Positions 44,502 to 51,818 of a DNA stretch of 64,000 bases are shown piece after piece (positions within the stretch are counted from its first letter, which is position 1; each line of letters opens with the position of its first letter). The translations under genes and the position numbers were made by a program. This stretch comes from Paraburkholderia bannensis NBRC 103871. GTDB taxonomy: Bacteria; Pseudomonadota; Gammaproteobacteria; Burkholderiales; Burkholderiaceae. The notes beneath the pieces were generated by a model. The model saw only the letters and a program-made list of their open reading frames with translations. It did no database searches and had not been told where the DNA came from. The stretch spans positions 1 to 64,000 of the forward strand of contig NZ_BAYA01000002.1 in the NCBI RefSeq assembly GCF_000685015.1, written 5' to 3'.

Positions 44502-45086
44502 ATGTCGCAGCTCGCCATAGAAGTCGAAGAAGGTCTACCGGAAGCGACTTGCTGCTTTGGGTCCGTCACCTATCACGGCGTTCAGTGGGACTTAAGCCAT
44601 CTTGATCCGTTTGCGTTCAGAATCGATCCGGGTCTCGGCACTATGCTTACGGTGGTAGTCGTGTTCTCCTGCCACTGCTTTTCTCACAGCATTCGACACG
44701 ATACGCGTGCGCTTTCAGAAATACCGGGCAACGAGTTCTACGACGATGGCCGGGAGCGACGCGTACTCGACCAGCGCTTCGCATTGTCGCGCCGCTTTCT
44801 TCGCGCCATCGTAAAGAGCCTTCACGCGCGCCGCATCACCATCGCCGATAGAAGGCAGCCGAACTTCGTGACGCTCGATACGGTGAACGCCGACGGGACA
44901 ATTTCCCAATACGCTGTTTTCTTCGAAATCGAAAGGGATAGACAGCGCAAACGCCGCTTGTTTCTGCGCATTCAGTCTGCCTATCTGCTGCACGGCGGCT
45001 TGACCAGGCGGCAGGCGTCGGCTGGAAAAGTGAGATTCGATACGCTTTTACGCAATGCGTACCAAGGCAAGAAGTTTGGCGGATAA
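44502..45086 (+). CDS. Hypothetical protein, possibly acquired
   Basis: 194 residues from ATG 44502; no good ribosome-binding site is visible, so the start is uncertain. No family is recognised with confidence. The N-terminal half is mixed (VEEGLPEATCCFGSVTYHGVQWDLSHLDPF, then a hydrophobic strand TMLTVVVVFSCHCFSH with a CHC motif). The C-terminal half is strongly basic (ERDRQRKRRLFLRIQ, GGLTRRQASAGK), which could contact nucleic acid. There is no signal peptide or membrane helix. Codon use is visibly less GC3-biased than in neighbouring genes, and the gene sits alone between the iol terminator and a convergent chemoreceptor gene, both signs of horizontal gain. Confidence 0.6.
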   Translation: MSQLAIEVEEGLPEATCCFGSVTYHGVQWDLSHLDPFAFRIDPGLGTMLTVVVVFSCHCFSHSIRHDTRALSEIPGNEFYDDGRERRVLDQRFALSRRFLRAIVKSLHARRITIADRRQPNFVTLDTVNADGTISQYAVFFEIERDRQRKRRLFLRIQSAYLLHGGLTRRQASAGKVRFDTLLRNAYQGKKFGG

Positions 45087-45303
45087 GGGCCAGAAAGACC
45101 AACGGCCACCTATTGGTGGCCGTCGTTTGCGGGGCTCTCTATCCGCCTTTCAGCAGACTTCCCACTCCAGGTGGGACCCGGTTGCCCGGGCGGCGCTACG
45201 TTTTTCACACCCGCTCGTACGTAGTTTTGAAGCCTGATAGTACTGTTTCTTACCCGGCAGGGTCAAGCTCACGCGCGGAGCCAGTTTGACTTCGCGCAGT
45301 CAC
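45087..45303. other. Highly foldable convergent intergenic region
   Basis: 217 bp between convergent genes. It contains ACGGCCACC-N4-GGTGGCCGT (45102-45123), TCCCAC/GTGGGA and CCCGG/CCGGG stems next to each other (about 45155-45185, the latter with a GCAA loop on the minus strand), enclosed by GGCGG/CCGCC-type pairing, and CTACGT/ACGTAG (about 45190-45224). T-tracts are weak, so these are not ordinary terminators; a structured RNA, most convincing on the minus strand, is possible. Confidence 0.45.
45102..45123. terminator. Hairpin after the hypothetical gene
   Basis: Perfect 9-bp stem ACGGCCACC / GGTGGCCGT with a 4-nt loop, 15 bp past the stop codon. Only a weak T-run follows (CGTTTG), so termination is uncertain. 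Confidence 0.45.
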
Positions 45304-46995
45304 TCAAGCCAACTGAAACTTCCCCACCAGCCGCTTCAGCACCTTCGCCTGATCGTCGAGCGACTGCGCCGCCGCCGTCGCTTCCTCGACCAGCGCCGCA
45401 TTCTGCTGCGTGCCCGAATCCATCTGCGAGACCGCGCGGCTGATTTCCTCGATGCCCGCGCGCTGCTCGCTCGACGCCGCCGAAATCTCGCCGATGATGT
45501 CGTTCACGCGCCGCACGGCCTTCACCACTTCTTCCATCGTGTGGCCCGCGTCCGTCGCGAGTGTCGAGCCGTTCTCCACGCGCTCGACCGACGCCGTAAT
45601 CAGCGTCTTGATCTCCTTGGCCGCCGCCGCGCTGCGCTGCGCGAGGTTGCGCACTTCGCCCGCGACCACCGAGAACCCGCGCCCCTCTTCGCCCGCGCGC
45701 GCCGCTTCGACAGCCGCGTTGAGCGCCAGAATATTGGTCTGGAACGCGATGCCCTCGATCACGCCGATGATGTCGGCGATGCTCTTCGCGCTTTCGTTGA
45801 TCTGGTTCATCGTCGCGACCACGCGGCCCACCACGGCGCCGCCCTTCTCGGCGATCTGCGAGGCGTTACCCGCCAGCGTGCTCGCCTGCTGCGCGTTTTC
45901 CGCGTTCAGGCGCACCGTGGACGTCAGTTGCTCCATGCTGCTCGCCGTGCGTTCGAGTGCGACGGCCTGCTCTTCGGTGCGATGCGAAAGATCGAGATTG
46001 CCGGTCGAGATTTCGCTCGATGCGGAGGCGATGGCCTCGGCGCTCGCGGCGATTTCGGAGACCGTGACCGAGAGGCCGTTCTGCATGTCGCGCAGCGCGC
46101 CAAGCATGCTGGAGGCGTCGCGCGCATGCACGTTCACCGGCTGCGCGAGGTCGCCCGAGGCAATGCGCGCGGCGATGGCCTTGGCATGCGCCGGCTCGCC
46201 GCCAAGCTGGTGCGCAAGACGCCGCACGACCCACTCGCTCACCACGAACGCGAGCACGAGAAGGCCGAGCGTCGCCACGGCGATCATCACGAACGACGAC
46301 TTGAAGATGAACGCCGATGCCGCGATGGTCGCCTTGGCCGCCGCGCCGCGCTGGGCAACGATCTGGTCGACGAGGGTTTCGAGCTTGCCGGTCTCCACCA
46401 GCAGCGACACGTCCTGGGTGCCGACCTGCCAGCTCATCTGCGACAGGTCGAGCGGCTGCGCCTTCACGAGCGTGACGAAGTCGCGCAGGTGGCCGCTCCA
46501 CGTTTGCGCGGCCGCAGCGAACTGCTTCTGCTGCGCGATGGCGTCCGCACCCGATTGCGCCGCGTACTGTCCAAGCGCCTGAATCTCCGTGCCCAGCGTG
46601 CCGAGATCCTTTTCAATGTCCGCGCCGAGTTCGTCGCGCTCCTTGGCCGTCGTGGCCGTGAGCAGCATCTTTTGCGCGCGGCTCGCCCGCAGCACGTGGC
46701 CGCGCGCTTCCTCGGCGGCGCGGCTCGCGACGTGGCCCTGTTCGTAGATCGACTGCGTGGAATCGTTCAGGCGGCTGATCTGCGTAAGCGAAAATCCGCC
46801 GATCGCGAGCGTCCCGACCAGCACCACCGCAAACGCGGTGCGCAGCATCGCCTTGACCGACAGCTTGCTGTTTTGCGCCGGTGGCCGACGCTTAGGCTGC
46901 TTTCCCCGTGGCGCGCCGCCAGGCGCCGCACCCGCCCCACTCTCCACTTCCGGCACGAAACCCGCGTGCAGGCCCGCTTCCTTGATTGCTCTCAT
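45304..46995 (-). CDS. Methyl-accepting chemotaxis protein
   Basis: 563 residues from ATG 46995, which has GAAGGA 4 bp upstream; the frame continues to 47094 but without support. The cytoplasmic N terminus is unusually long (about 50 residues, Pro/Lys/Gly-rich), then transmembrane 1 (about 50-70), a periplasmic four-helix-bundle ligand domain, transmembrane 2 (about 235-255), a HAMP domain (about 255-305) and the signalling domain. The hairpin tip is the highly conserved [49 protein letters not shown]. It senses a periplasmic stimulus and controls CheA; the ligand is unknown. No CheB/CheR-binding pentapeptide is present at the C terminus (ends KFQLA). Confidence 0.93.
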   Translation of the reverse strand: MRAIKEAGLHAGFVPEVESGAGAAPGGAPRGKQPKRRPPAQNSKLSVKAMLRTAFAVVLVGTLAIGGFSLTQISRLNDSTQSIYEQGHVASRAAEEARGHVLRASRAQKMLLTATTAKERDELGADIEKDLGTLGTEIQALGQYAAQSGADAIAQQKQFAAAAQTWSGHLRDFVTLVKAQPLDLSQMSWQVGTQDVSLLVETGKLETLVDQIVAQRGAAAKATIAASAFIFKSSFVMIAVATLGLLVLAFVVSEWVVRRLAHQLGGEPAHAKAIAARIASGDLAQPVNVHARDASSMLGALRDMQNGLSVTVSEIAASAEAIASASSEISTGNLDLSHRTEEQAVALERTASSMEQLTSTVRLNAENAQQASTLAGNASQIAEKGGAVVGRVVATMNQINESAKSIADIIGVIEGIAFQTNILALNAAVEAARAGEEGRGFSVVAGEVRNLAQRSAAAAKEIKTLITASVERVENGSTLATDAGHTMEEVVKAVRRVNDIIGEISAASSEQRAGIEEISRAVSQMDSGTQQNAALVEEATAAAQSLDDQAKVLKRLVGKFQLA

Positions 46996-47555
46996 CGTCC
47001 TTCGGTCTCCATGCCAAGGCAGCCGGAGTTGGCGCTTGTGGCGCGTCGTCCGGTTCACTGCAAAGCGCTGTTTGTTGTCGGCGCCAGCCCGCATCGTTCC
47101 GATGACTAACGATGCGCATCGCTTGACGCCTCAACTCCGGTCAACGGCATCGCGCTGCGCAATCTTTAGTCGCGCGACGTCGCTCTGCGTATTCCGGCCC
47201 CGTAGCTTCTGCGCGTGCCGGGCGGTTGCCTTTCACGCGCATGGGCCGGGTTATAACCGGCCAAAATCCGCGATCAAAATAGCTCGGCATATTCGCGACA
47301 CCGGGCGAGATATTCCTCGACAGCACGCTGCGACAGGGCGTCGCGGCAAAGGGTGCCCATCCGATGCTCATCCGGCGTTGATCGGGCCACCCGACGATGT
47401 CCGATTCGCGACAAAGGTTGTCCGGACGATTCGAGCGAGACACATTACACTGCGCTTCATAACTCCTATACATGACAACGTCACGCCATCGCCCTGTGCG
47501 CTCAAGCTGTTGCGCGACAAGGCGCCCGCGTGCGGCTCCTCTGCCTATCGACACC
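46996..47555. other. 560-bp divergent intergenic region (chemoreceptor / Fsr-like)
   Basis: No supported gene. It contains both divergent promoters. The clearest element is an inverted repeat GGCCGG-N7-CCGGCC at 47244-47262 with an AT-rich centre (GTTATAA), which resembles an operator. Frames reading into this region from either side lack conserved sequence. Confidence 0.55.
47244..47262. promoter_or_regulatory. GGCCGG-N7-CCGGCC inverted repeat
   Basis: Exact 6-bp arms around GTTATAA, about 295 bp upstream of the Fsr-like gene and 250 bp upstream of the chemoreceptor gene. Possible operator; no regulator gene is adjacent. Confidence 0.3.
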
Positions 47556-48809
47556 ATGGAAACCAGCCTCGACAAGCGCGCCGTGTCCGGCGTCGCTCCC
47601 GCTTCTGCTCAAGGCGCTGCCGCCTCCGGCGCGCAGCGCACCGTCTACTCCGTGCTCGGCGCGATCAGCTTTTCGCACCTGCTCAACGACATGATCCAGT
47701 CGCTGATCCTGGCCATCTATCCGATGCTCAAGGACAACTTCGCGCTGTCGTTCACGCAGATCGGCCTGATCACGCTCACGTACCAGATCACGGCGTCGAT
47801 GCTCCAGCCGCTGGTCGGCGTCTACACCGACAAGAAGCCGATGCCGTATTCGCTGCCCGTCGGCATGGGCTTCACGCTCTGCGGCCTGCTGCTGATGTCG
47901 GTCGCGCCGAGCTTCGGCGTGCTGCTGGTGGCCGCCGCGCTGGTCGGCTGCGGCTCGTCGGTGTTCCACCCGGAATCGTCGCGCGTCGCGCGCATGGCGT
48001 CGGGCGGCAAGCACGGTCTCGCGCAGTCGCTCTTCCAGGTGGGCGGCAATGCCGGTTCGTCGCTCGGGCCGCTGCTGGCTGCCGCGATCATCATTCCGCA
48101 CGGCCAGCGCAGCATTGCGTGGTTCTCGGCGGCGGCGCTCGTGGCGATCGTCGTGCTCACGCAGATCGGCCGCTGGTACAAGGCGCATCCGAATCTCAAG
48201 AAAAAGCGTGCCGAAGCGCCGCACGTCGCGCTCTCGCGCGGCCGCGTGGCCATGGCGATGAGCGTGCTCGTGCTGCTGGTGTTCTCGAAGTACTTCTACC
48301 TCGCCAGCATCAACAGCTACTTCACGTTCTATCTGATCGACCGCTTCCACCTGCCCGTGCAGGCCGCGCAGATCCACCTGTTCGTGTTCCTTGCCGCCGT
48401 CGCCGCGGGCACGATCATCGGCGGCCCGGTGGGCGACCGCATCGGCCGCAAGTACGTGATCTGGGGTTCGATCCTGGGCGTCGCACCGTTCACGCTGCTG
48501 CTGCCCTACGCCAACCTGTTCTGGACGAGCGTGCTGACCGTGATCATCGGCGTGGTGCTGGCCTCGGCGTTCTCGGCGATCCTCGTCTACGCCCAGGAGC
48601 TGATTCCCGGCAAGGTGGGCATGGTCGCGGGCCTGTTCTTCGGCTTCGCGTTCGGTCTGGGCGGCATCGGCGCCGCGGTGCTCGGCCAGCTCGCGGATGC
48701 GACCAGCATCAGCTTCGTCTACAAGGTCTGCTCGTTCCTGCCGCTCATCGGCGTGCTCACGGTGCTCCTGCCGGATGTCGAGGGCAAACGGGCGAAGAAG
48801 ACCGCCTGA
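47556..48809 (+). CDS. fsr: MFS transporter, fosmidomycin-resistance (Fsr) family
   Basis: 417 residues from ATG 47556 (METSLDKRAV); the frame opens earlier but that part looks non-coding. Twelve transmembrane helices follow a 30-residue hydrophilic N terminus. Family marks include SFSHLLNDMIQSLILAIYPMLKDNFALSF near residue 40-68, VGVYTDKKPMP near 90, VGCGSSVFHPESSRVARMASGGKHGLAQSLFQVGGNAGSSLGP near 127-170 and GGPVGDRIGRKYVI near 290. Fsr in E. coli exports fosmidomycin; natural substrates in Burkholderia are unknown. A terminator follows. Confidence 0.92.
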   Translation: METSLDKRAVSGVAPASAQGAAASGAQRTVYSVLGAISFSHLLNDMIQSLILAIYPMLKDNFALSFTQIGLITLTYQITASMLQPLVGVYTDKKPMPYSLPVGMGFTLCGLLLMSVAPSFGVLLVAAALVGCGSSVFHPESSRVARMASGGKHGLAQSLFQVGGNAGSSLGPLLAAAIIIPHGQRSIAWFSAAALVAIVVLTQIGRWYKAHPNLKKKRAEAPHVALSRGRVAMAMSVLVLLVFSKYFYLASINSYFTFYLIDRFHLPVQAAQIHLFVFLAAVAAGTIIGGPVGDRIGRKYVIWGSILGVAPFTLLLPYANLFWTSVLTVIIGVVLASAFSAILVYAQELIPGKVGMVAGLFFGFAFGLGGIGAAVLGQLADATSISFVYKVCSFLPLIGVLTVLLPDVEGKRAKKTA

Positions 48810-48832
48810 CGCGTCGACATACGTTGTGCGAA

Positions 48833-48867
48833 ACGGCCGGCTGCCCCTTGGGGCGCCGGCCGTTTTT
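48833..48867 (+). terminator. Terminator of the Fsr-like gene
   Basis: ACGGCCGGC / GCCGGCCGT stem around a G/C-rich loop, followed by TTTT, 24 bp after the stop codon. Confidence 0.85.
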
Positions 48868-48935
48868 CATGGCGCGCCGCTTGGACGCATCGCGGCTTCG
48901 TACTAGTCTTGAGAGACATCTGCGCGAGGTTCGCC

Positions 48936-49421
48936 ATGCAACTGTCCACGGTAGACATCGTCAAGCCCGAGAACACCAACTTCATTCTCGGCCAGTCGCA
49001 CTTCATCAAGACTGTCGAAGACCTGCACGAGGCGCTGTTCGGCGCGGTGCCGGGCCTCGCTTTCGGGCTCGCATTCTGCGAAGCGTCGGGCAAGCGGCTC
49101 GTGCGCCGCTCGGGCACCCAGGACGCGCTCGTCGAGATGGCCACCGACAACGCGCTGCGCATCGCGGCGGGCCACAGCTTTATCGTGTTTCTCGGCGATG
49201 GGGCGTTCCCGGTCAATGTGCTCAACGCGGTGAAGGCCGTGCCCGAGGTGTGCCGCATCTTCTGCGCCACCGCCAATCCGACTCAGGTGCTGATCGCGCA
49301 GACCGACCAGGGACGCGGCATCGTCGGCGTGGTGGATGGGCTGCCGCCGCTTGGCGTAGAAGCCGAAGACGATGTGCGCTGGCGCAAGGACTTGCTGCGC
49401 GCGATCGGCTACAAGGCCTGA
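48936..49421 (+). CDS. Adenosine-specific kinase family protein
   Basis: 161 residues from ATG 48936 with GCGAGG upstream. The sequence fits the small 'adenosine specific kinase' family best known from a structure-solved archaeal protein: ENTNFILGQSHFIKTVEDLHEAL near residues 12-34, GLAFGLAFCEASGKRLVRRSGTQDALVEMATDNA near 40-73, a HSFIVFLGDGAFPVNVLNAVKAVPEVCRIFCATANPTQVLI block near 79-119, and RGIVGVVDG near 128. Function rests on little biochemistry. It is 6 bp upstream of an Ap4A phosphorylase gene, a pairing that suggests adenine-nucleotide metabolism. Confidence 0.85.
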   Translation: MQLSTVDIVKPENTNFILGQSHFIKTVEDLHEALFGAVPGLAFGLAFCEASGKRLVRRSGTQDALVEMATDNALRIAAGHSFIVFLGDGAFPVNVLNAVKAVPEVCRIFCATANPTQVLIAQTDQGRGIVGVVDGLPPLGVEAEDDVRWRKDLLRAIGYKA

Positions 49422-49427
49422 TTGCCG

Positions 49428-50330
49428 ATGACCTTGCTGACCGATCGAACGCTCTGGCCCGCGCTGCACACGCAGACGCGGCACGCGCTGGCTTGCGGTG
49501 CGTTGCAGCCCATCGAAACCGCGCTTACGCATCTGGAGGAAGGCGGTGTGCGCTTCGCCGTGCGGCAGGTGTCGAGCCTCGCGCGCAAGGAGACCGCGCG
49601 CCGCACCGATGCATCGAGCGCCAGCGGCCCCGACGTTGCTCGCCGCAATCCCTTTCTCCCGTATGACGCCGATCTCTATGTCGGCGACATTTCACCGACG
49701 CATGTGGCGCTGCTCAACAAGTACAACGTGATCGACGATCATCTGCTGATCGTCACGCGCGAATTCGTGCCGCAGACGGCCCTGCTCGATCTGGCCGATT
49801 TCGACGCGCTGCTCGTGGCGCTGCGTGGCGGCGACGTGCTCGGCTTTTACAACGGCGGCGAGGCAGCGGGCGCGAGCCAGTCGCACAAGCATGTGCAGGC
49901 GGTGCCCTTGCCGCTCGACGATTCGGGTCTGTCTGCGCCCGTTGAAGCGCTGTTCGATTCGGTGGCCGTGACGAATGAAGGGGCGCGTATTGGCGGCTTG
50001 CCGTTCGCGCATGCCTTCGCGCTGATCGACGGCATGGCGAGCGATGCGGCGCAAAGCGCCCTCAAGACTTATCGTGCGCTGCTGCACGCTTGCGGCATCG
50101 ATGCCGTCGATGTGGCGGGTCTCGCACACCAGAGTGCGCCCTACAATCTGCTCGTCACGCGCCGCTGGATGCTGGTGGTGCCGCGCGCGGCGGAGCGTGC
50201 CGAAGGGATCTCGCTCAACTCGCTCGGTTTCGCGGGGTCGTTGTTCGTGCGCGACGCACAGCAACTCGACACGCTCGTCCGCATCGGGCCGATGACAGCG
50301 CTCAGCCGCGTCGCGAAGCCGCGCGCTTGA
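49428..50330 (+). CDS. ATP adenylyltransferase (Ap4A phosphorylase)
   Basis: 300 residues from ATG 49428, 6 bp after the adenosine-kinase-like gene. The family splits diadenosine tetraphosphate with phosphate into ATP and ADP. It has the HIT-related active-site motif as SQSHKHVQAVPLP near residue 150, with the nucleophilic His in HxHxQ-like order; DADLYVGDISPTHVALLNKYNVIDDHLLIVTREF near 85-117 and a C-terminal DUF4922-like part with HQSAPYNLLVTRRWMLVVPR near 235-255 complete the fold. Length is as in yeast Apa1/Apa2-type enzymes. It converges with the LIV-type ABC genes. Confidence 0.92.
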   Translation: MTLLTDRTLWPALHTQTRHALACGALQPIETALTHLEEGGVRFAVRQVSSLARKETARRTDASSASGPDVARRNPFLPYDADLYVGDISPTHVALLNKYNVIDDHLLIVTREFVPQTALLDLADFDALLVALRGGDVLGFYNGGEAAGASQSHKHVQAVPLPLDDSGLSAPVEALFDSVAVTNEGARIGGLPFAHAFALIDGMASDAAQSALKTYRALLHACGIDAVDVAGLAHQSAPYNLLVTRRWMLVVPRAAERAEGISLNSLGFAGSLFVRDAQQLDTLVRIGPMTALSRVAKPRA

Positions 50331-50335
50331 TCTGC

Positions 50336-51073
50336 TTAACCGATCCCCAGCCAGTCGCGCACGATGTCTTCTCGTTGCGCAAGCAACGAAGTCGCACCAT
50401 CGAACACGATGCGCCCATGCCCCATCACCGCGATCCGGTCGGCCAGTTGCGGCGCAAGCGCAAGCCGCTGCTCGATCAGCAGGATCGCGACGCCGCGCTC
50501 GCGCAGCGTGCGCAGGCAGGCGGCCACGCGCGCGGCCATCGGTGTGGACAGCCCTTCGGCGGGTTCATCGACGATCAGCAACGCAGGGTCGCCGAGCAGC
50601 GCCCGGGCGAGCGCGAGCATCTGCTGCTCGCCGCCCGAAAGCACGCCCGCGCGCGCAGACCGGCGCTCGCGCAGGATCGGGAACAGCGCGTGAGCGTCGG
50701 CGAGCGTGAATCGCGTGAAGCGCGTGAGGCGCGTGCTGCGCGTGTTCATCCCCAGACGCAGGTTGTCCTCGACGCTCAAGGTCGGGAAGATGTCGCGCTG
50801 TTCCGCCACATAGCCCAGACCCGTACGCGCGACTTCGAAGGTGCGCAGCGGCGCGAGATCGACGCCCGCGAAGCGCCGTACGCCATCGGCGTTCACCATC
50901 GACATCAGCGCCTTCGCAAACGTCGAGCGCCCCGAGCCGTTGCGCCCCGCCAGCGCGACCACCTCGCCCGCGCCGATACGCAGGTCGACGCCATGCAATA
51001 CCTGACTCTCGCCGTACCACGCGCGCAGCCCGGCGACTTCGAGAAGCGGATTCATCGCACGGGTTTCAGGCAT
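50336..51073 (-). CDS. livF: LIV-type ABC transporter ATP-binding protein, LivF-like, with Walker A Lys replaced by Arg
   Basis: 245 residues from ATG 51073, which overlaps the LivG-like stop by 8 bp and has GGAG upstream; ATG 51055 is an alternative. It is a branched-chain amino-acid/amide-type ATPase: VVALAGRNGSGRST at residues 39-51, signature LSGGEQQM near 145, Walker B LLIVDEPAEGLS near 165, and the LivF-type IEQRLALAPQLADRI switch region. Walker A reads G-R-N-G-S-G-R-S-T, so the phosphate-binding Lys is Arg49 (codon CGC). Residues 110-123 are a Thr-Arg-X tandem repeat not expected in the family. It is the last gene of the livH-M-G-F set. Confidence 0.9.
   Translation of the reverse strand: MPETRAMNPLLEVAGLRAWYGESQVLHGVDLRIGAGEVVALAGRNGSGRSTFAKALMSMVNADGVRRFAGVDLAPLRTFEVARTGLGYVAEQRDIFPTLSVEDNLRLGMNTRSTRLTRFTRFTLADAHALFPILRERRSARAGVLSGGEQQMLALARALLGDPALLIVDEPAEGLSTPMAARVAACLRTLRERGVAILLIEQRLALAPQLADRIAVMGHGRIVFDGATSLLAQREDIVRDWLGIG
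50703..50749 (-). repeat. 9-bp tandem repeat inside the LivF-like gene
   Basis: Four to five imperfect copies of a 9-bp unit of type ACGCGC(T/C)TC on the minus strand encode Thr-Arg-Ser/Leu/Phe repeats between the Q-loop region and the signature helix. In-frame copy-number change by slippage would not break the gene. Confidence 0.7.
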
Positions 51074-51818
51074 CGGGCGCTCCGAAGTACGCTTCGCGCA
51101 CGGCGGCATTGGCGCGGATTTCAGCGGGCGTGCCGGTTGCAATAACACGCCCCTGTGCGAGCACCGAAACGCGATCGGCAAGCCCGAATACCACGTCCAT
51201 GTCGTGCTCGATCAGCAGCACGGTCTTGCCCGCCGTCATCTTGCGGATCAGGTCGAGGACGCGCGCGGCTTCGGCCCGGTTCATGCCCGCCGTGGGCTCG
51301 TCGAGCAGCAACGTGTGGGCGCCGCCCGCGAGCGCAAGGCCCAGATCGAGCGCGCGTTGCTGCGCATAGCTGAGCGTCGACGCCGCGTGATCGGCCACGT
51401 GAGCGAGATCGAGTGCGTCGAGCAAACCAGTTGCGCGCGCATCGATCTGCTTCGAGCCGAACCAGCGCGCGGCCAGCCCCGCACCGCCGCCGAGCGACGC
51501 CAGCCCAGCGCAGCGCAGGTTCTCGCGCACGGACAGTTGCGCGAACACGCTCGTGGCCTGAAAGCTGCGCCCGAGTCCGCGCCGGGCAAGCGCGGGACTG
51601 GCGAGGCGCGTGACGTCCTCGCCGCGCAACGCAATGCGGCCCTTGCTCGCGCGGCGCTCGCCCGCGATCAGGCTGAAGAGCGTCGATTTGCCCGCACCGT
51701 TCGGGCCGATCAGCGCGTGGCGCTCGCCTTCGTGCACGTCGAGATCGACGCCGCGCAGAATGGGCGTCGCGCCGAAGCGCTTTTCGATACCGCGTAATTC
51801 GAGGGCAAGCGCGGTCAT
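51066..51818 (-). CDS. livG: LIV-type ABC transporter ATP-binding protein, LivG-like
   Basis: 250 residues from ATG 51818, overlapping the permease stop as ATGA; the frame runs much further upstream but that part is a shadow of the permease gene. Walker A GPNGAGKST is intact (38-46), Walker B is TLLLDEPTAGMN near 169-180 and the switch is LLIEHDMDVVFGLADRV. The signature reads LSYAQQ (149-154): the LivG consensus has Gly where Ala152 stands. The C-terminal GTPAEIRANAAVREAYFG is typical of LivG. It pairs with the LivF-like subunit. Confidence 0.92.
   Translation of the reverse strand: MTALALELRGIEKRFGATPILRGVDLDVHEGERHALIGPNGAGKSTLFSLIAGERRASKGRIALRGEDVTRLASPALARRGLGRSFQATSVFAQLSVRENLRCAGLASLGGGAGLAARWFGSKQIDARATGLLDALDLAHVADHAASTLSYAQQRALDLGLALAGGAHTLLLDEPTAGMNRAEAARVLDLIRKMTAGKTVLLIEHDMDVVFGLADRVSVLAQGRVIATGTPAEIRANAAVREAYFGAPDA

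Noticed and set aside
44326-45303. Integrated mobile element around the hypothetical gene
   Set aside because: Composition is unusual, but there is no transposase, integrase, tRNA target or flanking direct repeat visible. Kept only as a possible gain.
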